Made by a program: the position numbers and the translations under genes | The notes under the pieces: model-generated | Seen by the model: the letters and a program-made list of their open reading frames with translations, nothing else | Told to the model about the DNA's origin: nothing | Database searches by the model: none | NCBI GenBank assembly: GCA_038212325.1 | Contig: JBBQUQ010000054.1 | Location: 1-23,395, forward strand | Length of the DNA: 23,395 nucleotides | From: CAIVAT01 sp038212325 | GTDB taxonomy: Bacteria; Bacteroidota; Bacteroidia; Bacteroidales; FEN-979 | Reading direction: 5' to 3' | Shown here: piece after piece, positions 7,422 to 16,270 of the stretch | Layout: each line of letters opens with the position of its first letter | Position numbering within the stretch: the first letter of the stretch is position 1

Positions 7422-9236
7422 ATGCAGGATATCAGAAACATTGCAATTATTGCCCACGTTGACCACGGGAAAACAACGCTGGTTGACCGGATTTTACACC
7501 AGGTCCGGCTCTTCCGCGACAACCAGGAGATGGGGGAACTCATCCTTGACTCGAACGACCTGGAGCGTGAACGCGGGATCACCATTTTGTCAAAAAATGT
7601 CTCCGTCAGATATAAGGGAATTAAGATTAACATCATCGATACCCCCGGCCACAGCGATTTTGGCGGCGAGGTGGAACGCGTGCTAAACATGGCCGACGGC
7701 GTGCTGATCCTCGTGGATGCCTTTGAAGGGCCCATGCCACAAACCCGTTTTGTACTGCAGAAGGCGCTTGAATTGGGCAAGAAACCCATCGTGGTGATCA
7801 ATAAGGTGGATAAACCCAACTGCTCCCCGGATGAGGTGCATGAGGCGATGTTCGACCTGATGTTCAGCCTCGATGCCAGCGAAGACCAGTTGAATTTTCC
7901 TACCGTGTACGGTTCGTCGAAACATGGCTGGATGTCGGAAGATTGGCGCAATGAGACCACGGATGTCAGCTATCTGCTCGACCAGATTGTTGAACATATT
8001 CCTGCCCCCCAGCAGTTGCCCGGAACCCTCCAGATGCAGATCAGTTCGCTCGATTACTCCTCTTATGTCGGAAGGATCGCCGTGGGTCGTATCACCCGGG
8101 GCTCGGTGAAGGCCGGCATGCCGATTTCACTGGTTAAAAATGACCGGACAGTCGTCAAATCAGTGATCAAAGAGTTGTATCTTTTTGAAGGGCTCAGCAA
8201 AGAGAAAATTAAAACTGAAGTTTTTGCCGGAGAGATCTGTGCCATCCTCGGCCCCGAAAATTTTGATATTGGTGATACCATTGCCGATTTTGAAAATCCG
8301 GAAGGAATGTCGCCCATCAGCGTGGATGAACCCACCATGAGCATGCTCTTCACCATCAACAACTCCCCGTTTGCAGGCAAGGAGGGAACTTTCGTCACTT
8401 CCCGTCATATCCGCGAACGGCTTTTCAAGGAGACAGAGAAAAACCTCGCGCTGAGGGTTGAAGAGATGGATTCACCCGACCGTTTCCAGGTGTTCGGCCG
8501 TGGGATCCTGCACCTGGCGATCCTGGTAGAGACCATGCGCCGCGAAGGGTATGAGTTTCAGCTTGGTCAGCCGCAGATTTTAACCAAAGAAATTGACGGA
8601 CAAAAATGCGAACCGGTAGAATTGTTGAAAGTCCAGGTTCCGGAAGCCTTTGCCGGCAAGGTTATCGAGCTTGTAAGCCGCCGGAAAGGTGATATGACCC
8701 ATATGGAGCATAAACGCGATCGGGTAATCCTTGAATTTGACATACCAGCGCGCGGATTGATTGGTTTGCGGAACCCGGTGCTGACCGCAACAGAGGGAGA
8801 AGCCGTTATGGCGCATAGGTTTAAATCATATCAGCCTTGGAAAGGTGATTTGCCGGGGCGGAACAACGGTTCCCTGATCTCGATGTACACCGGCCTGGCT
8901 ATCACCTATGCGATTGATAAATTACAGGATCGTGGCAAGTTTTTCATTGAACCGTTTGAGGATGTTTATAATGGCCAGGTGATAGGTGAGAGTACCCGCA
9001 GCGACGATATTGTGATCAATGTAAACAAGACCAAGAAACTTTCCAATGTCCGTGCCTCGGGTTCCGATGACAAGGCCGTGATCTACCCTGCCACCAAATT
9101 TTCCCTTGAAGAGGCCATGGAATATATCAAAGGTGATGAATACGTGGAGGTTACACCGAAATCAATTCGTCTGCGGAAGATTTTGCTGGACGAGATTGAG
9201 CGGAAGCGGAGCAGCAAGCAACTTGCTGGCGGATGA
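7422..9236 (+). CDS. typA: GTP-binding protein TypA/BipA
   Basis: This translational GTPase of the EF-G/LepA superfamily binds ribosomes and supports growth under stress and ribosome assembly. The GTPase motifs are all intact: P-loop AHVDHGKTT (residues 11-19), RERGITI of switch I (about residue 49), DTPGH (73-77) and NKVDK (127-131). The C-terminal half keeps the TypA-specific region, for example the FGRGILHL and RGLIGLRN segments, without the EF-G domain IV. The open frame extends upstream to a TTG at 7329, but the ATG at 7422 yields 604 residues, close to the usual 600-610, and puts the P-loop at the normal place; the extension would also cover the promoter box. There is no Shine-Dalgarno sequence, as is usual in this phylum. 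A strong hairpin follows the gene. Confidence 0.96.
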   Translation: MQDIRNIAIIAHVDHGKTTLVDRILHQVRLFRDNQEMGELILDSNDLERERGITILSKNVSVRYKGIKINIIDTPGHSDFGGEVERVLNMADGVLILVDAFEGPMPQTRFVLQKALELGKKPIVVINKVDKPNCSPDEVHEAMFDLMFSLDASEDQLNFPTVYGSSKHGWMSEDWRNETTDVSYLLDQIVEHIPAPQQLPGTLQMQISSLDYSSYVGRIAVGRITRGSVKAGMPISLVKNDRTVVKSVIKELYLFEGLSKEKIKTEVFAGEICAILGPENFDIGDTIADFENPEGMSPISVDEPTMSMLFTINNSPFAGKEGTFVTSRHIRERLFKETEKNLALRVEEMDSPDRFQVFGRGILHLAILVETMRREGYEFQLGQPQILTKEIDGQKCEPVELLKVQVPEAFAGKVIELVSRRKGDMTHMEHKRDRVILEFDIPARGLIGLRNPVLTATEGEAVMAHRFKSYQPWKGDLPGRNNGSLISMYTGLAITYAIDKLQDRGKFFIEPFEDVYNGQVIGESTRSDDIVINVNKTKKLSNVRASGSDDKAVIYPATKFSLEEAMEYIKGDEYVEVTPKSIRLRKILLDEIERKRSSKQLAGG

Positions 9237-9253
9237 TCCGTCCAAAAAAAAAG

Positions 9254-9294
9254 AAACCGGGAGGTCGGCTAATTCAGCCAGCCTCCCGGTTTTT
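9254..9294. terminator. Bidirectional intrinsic terminator between typA and the giant surface-protein gene
   Basis: AAACCGGGAGG (9254-9264) pairs with CCTCCCGGTTT (9282-9292); after a G-U pair and one mismatch the stem continues as GGCT/AGCC around the loop AATTC (271-275 of that kilobase). A T-run follows on the + strand and an A-run (9244-9252) precedes it, which is a T-run on the - strand. It can therefore end both typA and the convergent 6.6-kb gene whose stop is at 9312. Confidence 0.9.
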
Positions 9295-9311
9295 CATTTT
9301 AATGGAATCAA

Positions 9312-12300
9312 CTATCTTGTTTTTATAAGTTTGAAGGTTTCTGTATTTTCACCGGCGATAACTTTTACAAAGTAGAGGCCGGCAGGAAATCCGAAGATTG
9401 AGAATTCATGCTTCATTTCATGGTTCATCTCCCCGGTAAGCACTTTCTCCCCGTGCATTCCATAAATTTGAATGCTTACTTTTTCATTCAGGGAACTGCT
9501 GGTTTGTTCCAGTATGAAGTTTCCTGCGGTCGGGTTGGGATAGATTTTAAAGGATGCATTCTGCGAAAGAAGCACAATTTCATTTTCGCCAACTGATGTT
9601 GCAACAATTGAAGGTGCCTTCAGGCCACAATACTGGTTGGAAATTCGCCCGTGCATATAGCCGCCTGCCAGAACCTTGGTTCCGGGGAGGTAGAAGATGC
9701 TAATTCCCGCTACCATGTTGGCGATGCCTCCCGGATATACGGTGAAAGTGGTGCCTGCGCCGGCAACTGTCAGCGTTTGGGTCGCACTGTAGCATCTCTC
9801 CATTCCATTGCCAACACCACCTGTCACTGAGGTAACAGGAGCAATGCCGGTAACATCCATGATAACAGGTGCGGATGTGCCAGTACCGGAAACACACTCC
9901 TCGCTCGAGGTCAGGATACAGGTTACTTCATCGCCATCGAAAGGCTTGTAAGTGAAGGTTGCACTGTTTGTGCCTGCATTGAAGCCATTGATCTGCCACT
10001 GGTAACCTGGGGTTGAACCTCCGTTCACCGGTGTGGCAGTGAAGGTGACACTTGTGCCTGCAGCCACCGGGTTTGCGGATGCAACAATTGAAACGCTGAC
10101 CGGTAACGGTTGAGTGATGCAGATGTATATGCAATCATACATCCGGTTGATACATTGCGTTGTCGTGTTCTGTGCAAGCACCCAATAAGTGCCCGAAAGG
10201 GATTGGAGCCCGAAGGAGATAGCGCTTCCGGTTCCTGCAACCGGAACATGTACCATCGTAAGGCCGATCCAGAGCGAGTATTCCACACCAATTTGCGATC
10301 CTGCAAGGCCCACAACCAAACCGGGTTCATTTGCACAATAGCAGCCGCTGCCTGTTCCGGCAAACACAGTTGGCAATGGATTAACCGTGGCTGCAATCGG
10401 TTTGATGTCATAACAACCATCGGTAGTTATTGCCTTGATGTAAAATGTGCCTGTAAAAACAGAGGTTGGATTTGGAACAGGTATGGTAGCGTTCGCGTCT
10501 ATCCAGTATGTGAAGGGAAGGATGGTATTTGCGGGCAAGGTACTTCCTGCTGTAACTGCCGGAAGCGTCAGGTTGACCCTGTTCGGTGTACAAACTGCTT
10601 GCGGGTGTGTTACCAGGATCGGGGTCGGGTTGACTGTAATTAAAACGAAACCTGAGTATTCAGAACCGCAGGCACCACTCTGAACGACTGCCCTGAAATA
10701 GGTGTTGACAAAAAGGTTGCCTATCGTTGCGCCGGTGAGTGTGGTAGAAGTCACGGCAATGTCGGTCGGCGAATTGAATGCTACGTTTGAAGAACGCTGC
10801 CAATTTAAAACAGTGCCATTATTGTCGCTCAAATAGAGGTTTGCCGGTTGTGTTCCTGCACAGATGGTCTGGTTTGGAGCGACCGTGCCTCCCTGGGAGG
10901 CAGAACTTACGCTTAGGATGACATTCTGGGCGAAGGTTCCACCGCAGTTCGGTGTCGCACTTGTGACCGTGATCCCGGTTATCTGTAGTGTTTGTCCGTT
11001 ATTGAGTGCAGTCAGGATTGGTGTCAGGAAACTCCCCGCTCCTGAACCACTGGCAACAACCCCTGCGACAGGTGATTGCACAATGCCGGCAATGGTATAA
11101 GTCACCGTGGAGGTACTTCCTGGAAGCAATCCTGTTAACTGGATCATTGCAGGTGAACCTGCGCACACTATGGCCAACTGGGTAGCCCCTGATAAAGTAG
11201 GATTCGGAATGACTGTTACCAGGATGCTGGAGGAATAAGCTGAATTGCAGACTCCGCTTTGAAGAACCGCCCTGAAATAGGTGTTTGCGGTGAGATTTCC
11301 GATCGTGGTGCCGGATAAGGTCGTTGAGGTCACCGGGATATCGATCGGTGCATTAAATAATACGTCGGATGATTTCTGCCATTTAACAACAATGCCTGTA
11401 TTACCGCTTAAAAACAGGTCTGCCGGCTGGGTACCTGAACAGATCATTTGATTCGAAGCTACTGTTCCACCTGCTGTTACAGGATCAACTGTAATGGTGA
11501 ATGAGATGGAGGTTCCCGGGCAACTAACTGCCTTCTTTTCATAGTAAGGTATCACTGTAATGATTGCTACGACCGGAACCAAGCCCATGTTGATGGCATT
11601 GAAAGCAGGGATAATCCCTGTGCCACCGGATGCCAGGCCGATTCCTGGTGTGTCGTTGGTCCACAAATAGGTGGTATTCCCACCGGTATTGATTGTTGAG
11701 AAGACAACTGCGGAGGTGGATGTGTTATGGCACACCTCCTGGCTGGCAATGTTATTTACCTGGCCTAAAGGGTTAACCGTGATGGTGAACGACTTGGAAG
11801 GTCCTTCGCAACTAACCTCTCCGTTTGTATATGCAGGGGTGACAGTGATTAATGCAACTGCATAAGATGTACCGGTATTGACAGCAGTAAAGGCAGAGAT
11901 ATTTCCGGTGCCGTTGCTGAGGGTAAGGCCAATGGTGGTGTTGCTGTTTGTCCATGAATAGGTTACAGTTCCGCCAGTATTGGTCGTGTTGAAAAAAACT
12001 GATGTGCTTGTGCCATGGCACACGACCTGTGAAGCCGGCTGATTCACCTGCCCGGTGGGATTTACTGTGATGGTGAATGTTTTGACTTCACCCACGCAAC
12101 TTGCCGTTCCCATGGTAAAAGTTGGTGTTACGGTGATTGTGGCAACAATTGGCGCATTGGTGGTGTTGATGGCGGTAAAGGAATTGATATTCCCTGCACC
12201 TGCACCCGGAAGACCGATGGCTGTTGTGCTGTTTGTCCAGGCATATGAGGTGATGCCATCATTGTTGACAGTGGTGAAAGTAACTGTAGCTGTTGACCCG

Positions 12301-15300
12301 CCATTGCACACCACCTGGTTTCCCGGTTGATTCACCTGCCCGGCAGGATTCATCATTACCATGCCTGGGAAATAATAGTCAAAGGTCGGGTTATCGCAGT
12401 AGGGAGTGTAATCATAACCGGCACCTGTAAACTCACAGGCTGTTCCCTGCGTATTTTCGATGAAAGTCACCCATGATGAAGTTGTTCCGCTGACAATATT
12501 GAACCTTAATGTGAAAAGGATGTCATTGGCCCCAAGGGTTATTGCGTCATCGGGGTTAATTCCCAGGCCTGATACTTTATAAATACCGTTGGCAAGCATG
12601 GTCAGATTTGTCGTGGAATCAAATCCCGGCCATTCATGGTTGAGCAGATCAAAAGCCGGATTCCTGCTGATGATTCTTGGAGCCCTCAGCTCCGCGGGGG
12701 TAAATCCGAAGGTTAATGAAAAGCTGCCAATGCTCGCAATGGACGAAACCGTGACAGGGACATCAATGGTAGCGGCTTCAGGACAAAAGTTGGCATTTGG
12801 AATCGTGATGACCGGGCCTGCTTCAAGGATAACTGTGGTAACTTTTCCTGTCAACTGGGCTGAACAGCCTGTTGAGGTGATGGTTGCCAATACATTGAAG
12901 GTGGTTGTCGAAGTCAGCAGTCCGGTTGGTAAAATGATTGTACCTCCGTCTCCATCTACTGGTGAACCGATCGGGCTGTTGTCAGCATCATTGCGTAACT
13001 GGTAGCTTGTTCCCAATACAGATGATGCGACTGATACGTTGGTTCCCGTGCCTGAGCAGATATATTCTAATGTTGCACTTACAGCCAGGCTGATATCCGG
13101 TATTGGGTTCACCGTAACGATGGCCTTGGCATGCAGTTGCGCGGAACAGCCTGTGGCCGTAATGGATGCCAGAACATTGAAAGTGGTTGTTGCGGTCAAT
13201 GGACCGGTAGGCAGAATGATGGTCCCACCATTGCCGGTTACCGGTAATCCCACAAGTGAGTTGTCATCATCATTTCTAAGCTGGTAGGTTGAACCAGGCA
13301 CTGATAATGCGACTGTGATGGTTGTGCCTGTGCCAAAACAGATGGCTGTTGAACCTGCAACAGCCAAGGTGTTATCCGGTAATGGATTTTCAGTCACCGC
13401 CACACTGCCATTCATTAGCACAGAACATCCTGTGATCGGGTTGGTTGCTATAACGGTATAATTTCCAGGAACGTTTACTCCGGTAAACGTAAACACACAG
13501 CAATTACCGGCAAGGATGGTTCCTGTTGGTATGCCGTTTCTCCACAACTCATAATTAATTCCCGTCTCAGTGCCCGAAAGTGTAATATATACACCCGTTT
13601 CTCCTGCACAGAATGAACCGCCGCCGGTAACATTGTATACGGTAATCATAGGATATACCGGAACGATAACGCTGCCGGTTGCAGAGCATCCTGAGACTGA
13701 AGTTACAGTCACCGAATAGGTTTCTTGCGTTGTAAGGCCGGTTGCAGTTGTCGGGTTTGCTGTGGTGCTTGTTAAACTTCCTGAGGCCGGGTTCTCTGAC
13801 CATGAGTAGGTGAATGGTGCGATGGCCCCAGTGATATTGACAGTGTAATCTTCAACCTGCCCATAGTCTGAACTGCCGCACGGGGTGGTATTCGGACCGT
13901 TGAGGTTGTCCTGCAAACGAATCCTCATGCGTGTAAGCCCGTTAAAGGAAGTAGCGGGAACAGTCACCGTGCCTGTTAAAACGGCCGTAGAAGAACCTGA
14001 GCACAGAGGACAAAAGGTGCTGACGGCAGCGTCATAAACTTTTTCCCCGGGGTTACTGAAAATTCCGTTCTGGTCCAGGTCAACCCAGATATATACATGG
14101 TCATCATTGGCGTAGGCATTGAAAACTGAAATGGATACAGGATAAGCCGTGCCAGCTGCAAGTGCTGTTGAAACAATTGTAAAATCTTCATAGCCTGCGG
14201 TTGAGGCTGATGTGTTGTTGATGCCATTAAGGGTCAAGTTTGAAATTAGTTCAGATGCACCGGAGGTTGAGTTGGCAGCGCAGTATGCCGGGGTGCCGGC
14301 AACAATTAGGCTGGCGGTTAAAGTGGTGCTTCCATTGTAACAAACATTCGATGGTGTTGCTGTTACACTGCTTAAAATCACATCTTCTCCAACCGTGATT
14401 GTGGAGGTAGCGATTGCAGTAAACCCATTACCGTCGGTTACAGTGACGGCATAATTGGTTATGCCCGGCACAACGGTAGAGGGATTAATTGCTGGAGTCG
14501 TTTCATTTCCCGGACTCCACAAATAAGTAAATGGCTGATCACCGATAGCTTGAGCAGTAAGAGTCATGGGGGTATTCTTGCATACTGTCAACGAGGGGCT
14601 GCCTGTTATCACGACTGTGGGTGATGCAGCCGTGATGCCTGTAAAAGAGGAAAAACCGGTTACACCGTTGGCTGTAAGCGTATTCGACCCGAGCATGGAA
14701 TATTTTACCCAGGGAAGCGTGCCGTTGTACTTGCCGGCTGCCTGGTTGCTTTCACTCCCGGCAACATCACCGGGCACATAGGTACCTGTCACATCACATG
14801 AGAAAGATGAGATGTTAGCGGAAGTGACATCCCAGTAACGGTTTAAATAATCTGTTGTGCTTGAATTATTCGGATGTTTCTCATTTGCGCTGCCGGCTAT
14901 CGTCAGCGTTCCGATCACGGTTGTATTCAACCCAAGTGTTTTAGCACTTGTACCGCCTAATCTTAAATTTGTATACATCGAAGGATCAGATCCTCCTGTA
15001 TTGCCTCCTTTTGTAGCCAATGCCTGTGCGCCACCACCGGAATATTGCACAGTTCCGTTAAAGATGATACTAGCCGCCCCAATGGTCGGACTCCCTGTCC
15101 CTGAGAAATCAAGTATGGCACCGCTTTCAACGGTGAATGTTCCAAAATGGGAGGTAGCACCTGCAGTCCCAACTCGTTTGATATTGATGGAACTGCCGGA
15201 GAATTGAAGGATAGAACCTGTTTTGACGGTCAGGGTTCCAGTTCCGCCAGCAAAACCGTCGGGACGGAAATCTGCCGAACTGGATGTCACTGTTCCGGAT

Positions 15301-15890
15301 GAAATAACAATATTCCTGGCTTTAAAACCTGTTTGTAGGCTGAAGATATTGCCGGGCGAGGGGGCAAATTCAACATCCCAGCCCTGAGGATTATTACCCC
15401 ACTCTCCGGTAGCTGTTATTGTTCTCGTCGAGCCGACAAATTTAATTCTACCAACTCCTGCCGTCGAAGAAATGCATGATCCTCCAACCGTCGAACTCGA
15501 TGTGCCTGGTAGGGTATTTACAACACCGCTATATGATCTCAATTTCTCGTTTACCTCAAGTGTAAAAGTTGCAATTGCAATAACTGTGGCTGCTCCATTG
15601 TTTATATTCAAGTCCAGGCAGGCTTCATTTTGAGTTAGTGTAATTGTATGCCCAATTTGAATATAAACAGAATTGGAGGATGCCGGGGTCTGACCTGCAA
15701 TTGCAGCTGACCAAATTGCCCCATCGTAACGCTCCCATTTTGTGTAATCATTCCAATTGCCTGCCCCACTTGACCTGAAATCACCGGCAAACTGTCCCAT
15801 TACGATGTTGCTGAACCCCGCAACCATTGAAAGTAAAATAATCAAAAACAGGAAATAATTCTTCGGGAAAAGTAAAAATCTGGTTTTCAT
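9312..15890 (-). CDS. Giant T9SS-secreted modular surface protein (PKD/Ig-like, GEVED, cohesin-like)
   Basis: This intact 2192-residue protein is predicted to leave the cell through Sec and T9SS and stay on the surface. Residues 1-33 form a signal peptide ending near VMGQ. Residues ~34-450 are a G8/beta-rich N-terminus (for example VYIQIGHTITLTQNEACLDL). A GEVED domain spans ~534-685 (WVDLDQNGIF ... DYGQVEDYTVNI). Two duplicated ~94-residue modules follow (~834-1025), then a cohesin-like module (~1028-1170), three tandem PKD-like repeats (~1181-1470), two related Ig-like modules (~1471-1571 and ~1665-1757), an Ig-like domain (~1933-2010), a conserved pre-CTD module (~2025-2090: ERCYSATQTLTVAG ... 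YLPGT ... GGYMHG ... QYCG) and a C-terminal sorting domain (YPNPTAGNF ... GLYFVKV ... FKLIKTR). No enzymatic motif is visible, so adhesion or matrix binding is inferred. The start ATG at 15890 gives the complete signal peptide. It is the last gene of the leftward block and ends at a strong terminator. Confidence 0.9.
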   Translation of the reverse strand: MKTRFLLFPKNYFLFLIILLSMVAGFSNIVMGQFAGDFRSSGAGNWNDYTKWERYDGAIWSAAIAGQTPASSNSVYIQIGHTITLTQNEACLDLNINNGAATVIAIATFTLEVNEKLRSYSGVVNTLPGTSSSTVGGSCISSTAGVGRIKFVGSTRTITATGEWGNNPQGWDVEFAPSPGNIFSLQTGFKARNIVISSGTVTSSSADFRPDGFAGGTGTLTVKTGSILQFSGSSINIKRVGTAGATSHFGTFTVESGAILDFSGTGSPTIGAASIIFNGTVQYSGGGAQALATKGGNTGGSDPSMYTNLRLGGTSAKTLGLNTTVIGTLTIAGSANEKHPNNSSTTDYLNRYWDVTSANISSFSCDVTGTYVPGDVAGSESNQAAGKYNGTLPWVKYSMLGSNTLTANGVTGFSSFTGITAASPTVVITGSPSLTVCKNTPMTLTAQAIGDQPFTYLWSPGNETTPAINPSTVVPGITNYAVTVTDGNGFTAIATSTITVGEDVILSSVTATPSNVCYNGSTTLTASLIVAGTPAYCAANSTSGASELISNLTLNGINNTSASTAGYEDFTIVSTALAAGTAYPVSISVFNAYANDDHVYIWVDLDQNGIFSNPGEKVYDAAVSTFCPLCSGSSTAVLTGTVTVPATSFNGLTRMRIRLQDNLNGPNTTPCGSSDYGQVEDYTVNITGAIAPFTYSWSENPASGSLTSTTANPTTATGLTTQETYSVTVTSVSGCSATGSVIVPVYPMITVYNVTGGGSFCAGETGVYITLSGTETGINYELWRNGIPTGTILAGNCCVFTFTGVNVPGNYTVIATNPITGCSVLMNGSVAVTENPLPDNTLAVAGSTAICFGTGTTITVALSVPGSTYQLRNDDDNSLVGLPVTGNGGTIILPTGPLTATTTFNVLASITATGCSAQLHAKAIVTVNPIPDISLAVSATLEYICSGTGTNVSVASSVLGTSYQLRNDADNSPIGSPVDGDGGTIILPTGLLTSTTTFNVLATITSTGCSAQLTGKVTTVILEAGPVITIPNANFCPEAATIDVPVTVSSIASIGSFSLTFGFTPAELRAPRIISRNPAFDLLNHEWPGFDSTTNLTMLANGIYKVSGLGINPDDAITLGANDILFTLRFNIVSGTTSSWVTFIENTQGTACEFTGAGYDYTPYCDNPTFDYYFPGMVMMNPAGQVNQPGNQVVCNGGSTATVTFTTVNNDGITSYAWTNSTTAIGLPGAGAGNINSFTAINTTNAPIVATITVTPTFTMGTASCVGEVKTFTITVNPTGQVNQPASQVVCHGTSTSVFFNTTNTGGTVTYSWTNSNTTIGLTLSNGTGNISAFTAVNTGTSYAVALITVTPAYTNGEVSCEGPSKSFTITVNPLGQVNNIASQEVCHNTSTSAVVFSTINTGGNTTYLWTNDTPGIGLASGGTGIIPAFNAINMGLVPVVAIITVIPYYEKKAVSCPGTSISFTITVDPVTAGGTVASNQMICSGTQPADLFLSGNTGIVVKWQKSSDVLFNAPIDIPVTSTTLSGTTIGNLTANTYFRAVLQSGVCNSAYSSSILVTVIPNPTLSGATQLAIVCAGSPAMIQLTGLLPGSTSTVTYTIAGIVQSPVAGVVASGSGAGSFLTPILTALNNGQTLQITGITVTSATPNCGGTFAQNVILSVSSASQGGTVAPNQTICAGTQPANLYLSDNNGTVLNWQRSSNVAFNSPTDIAVTSTTLTGATIGNLFVNTYFRAVVQSGACGSEYSGFVLITVNPTPILVTHPQAVCTPNRVNLTLPAVTAGSTLPANTILPFTYWIDANATIPVPNPTSVFTGTFYIKAITTDGCYDIKPIAATVNPLPTVFAGTGSGCYCANEPGLVVGLAGSQIGVEYSLWIGLTMVHVPVAGTGSAISFGLQSLSGTYWVLAQNTTTQCINRMYDCIYICITQPLPVSVSIVASANPVAAGTSVTFTATPVNGGSTPGYQWQINGFNAGTNSATFTYKPFDGDEVTCILTSSEECVSGTGTSAPVIMDVTGIAPVTSVTGGVGNGMERCYSATQTLTVAGAGTTFTVYPGGIANMVAGISIFYLPGTKVLAGGYMHGRISNQYCGLKAPSIVATSVGENEIVLLSQNASFKIYPNPTAGNFILEQTSSSLNEKVSIQIYGMHGEKVLTGEMNHEMKHEFSIFGFPAGLYFVKVIAGENTETFKLIKTR
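10625..11480 (-). repeat. Two dispersed copies of an Ig-like module inside the giant gene
   Basis: A module from about 11480 to 11200 (NQMICSGTQPADLFLSGN ... TANTYFRAVLQSG) is repeated from about 10895 to 10625 (NQTICAGTQPANLYLSDN ... VNTYFRAVVQSG). A different module of about 100 residues (containing NNGQTLQITG) separates the two, so the duplication unit may have been the pair. Confidence 0.75.
11490..12351 (-). repeat. Three tandem ~290-bp PKD-like repeats inside the giant gene
   Basis: Reading the - strand, units begin near 12351, 12062 and 11772, each with a variant of NPxGQVNxxxxQxVC and ending in FTITVNP or FTITVDP. Shared core segments are YxWTN and ITVxPxYTxG-like strands. The nucleotide similarity between units is clear, so they arose by internal duplication. 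Confidence 0.8.
12830..13390 (-). repeat. Two tandem ~282-bp modules inside the giant gene
   Basis: Units starting near 13390 and 13108 encode NPLPDNTLAV and NPIPDISLAV followed by the near-identical segments YQLRND(D/A)DNS, DGGTIILPTG or NGGTIILPTG, TTTFNVLA and TGCSAQL. The high identity suggests a relatively recent duplication. Confidence 0.8.
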
Positions 15891-16270
15891 AAGAACGGTT
15901 TTAAAGGTTTTTGCCTACGTTAAACTGTGAAGTATCTTTTTAGCAAAATAATTCCCATCAGCAATTCCGAATTAATTTATACATCGCATGCACAAACCTG
16001 CTGCCACCAGCCCATTTTAATATTATAAAAACCGGAATTTGTACATTTTTTGCGCTAAAATATTCATTGTCATCTAAATAAACTGTAATATATAGGTTTA
16101 TTTTATGAAGAAAACAATGGGTAAATATATAAAAAAAACACCCGTTTAAAATATCACACATTATTTATAACGATTGTAAACTATTCTAATAATGCACCAG
16201 CGCACAATTTTCATCTCATAGGTCACTGGTCATGACTTCTCTTCCGTCTCATGAGAGAAGATGAAAAATC
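15891..16270. other. AT-rich intergenic stretch of 380 bases
   Basis: This gap lies between the giant gene and broken gene B on the same strand. It holds no credible gene; the only short frames are a 14-codon one at 16105-16149 and weak shadows. A short hairpin (CTTCTCT 16236-16242 with AGAGAAG 16254-16260) lies just beyond gene B but lacks a T-run, so it is at best a weak terminator. A degenerate -7-like element (TATTTTG on the - strand, near 15945) could serve the giant gene but misses one base of the consensus. Confidence 0.6.

Noticed and set aside
7192..7686. 164-codon + strand frame overlapping the start of typA and the flavoprotein gene
   Set aside because: It runs antisense to one conserved gene and out of frame with another, and encodes no recognisable motif.
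9700..15207. Many 60-180-codon frames on both strands within the giant gene
   Set aside because: They are shadows of the repetitive, Thr/Val-rich coding sequence; their predicted products are low-complexity and lack starts and context.
16105..16149. 14-codon open frame in the AT-rich gap
   Set aside because: Too short, lysine-rich low-complexity sequence with no promoter or ribosome site; expected by chance in such sequence.
16236..16260. Terminator after gene B
   Set aside because: The 7-bp stem with an 11-base loop lacks a T-run on the relevant strand; mentioned only within the intergenic entry.
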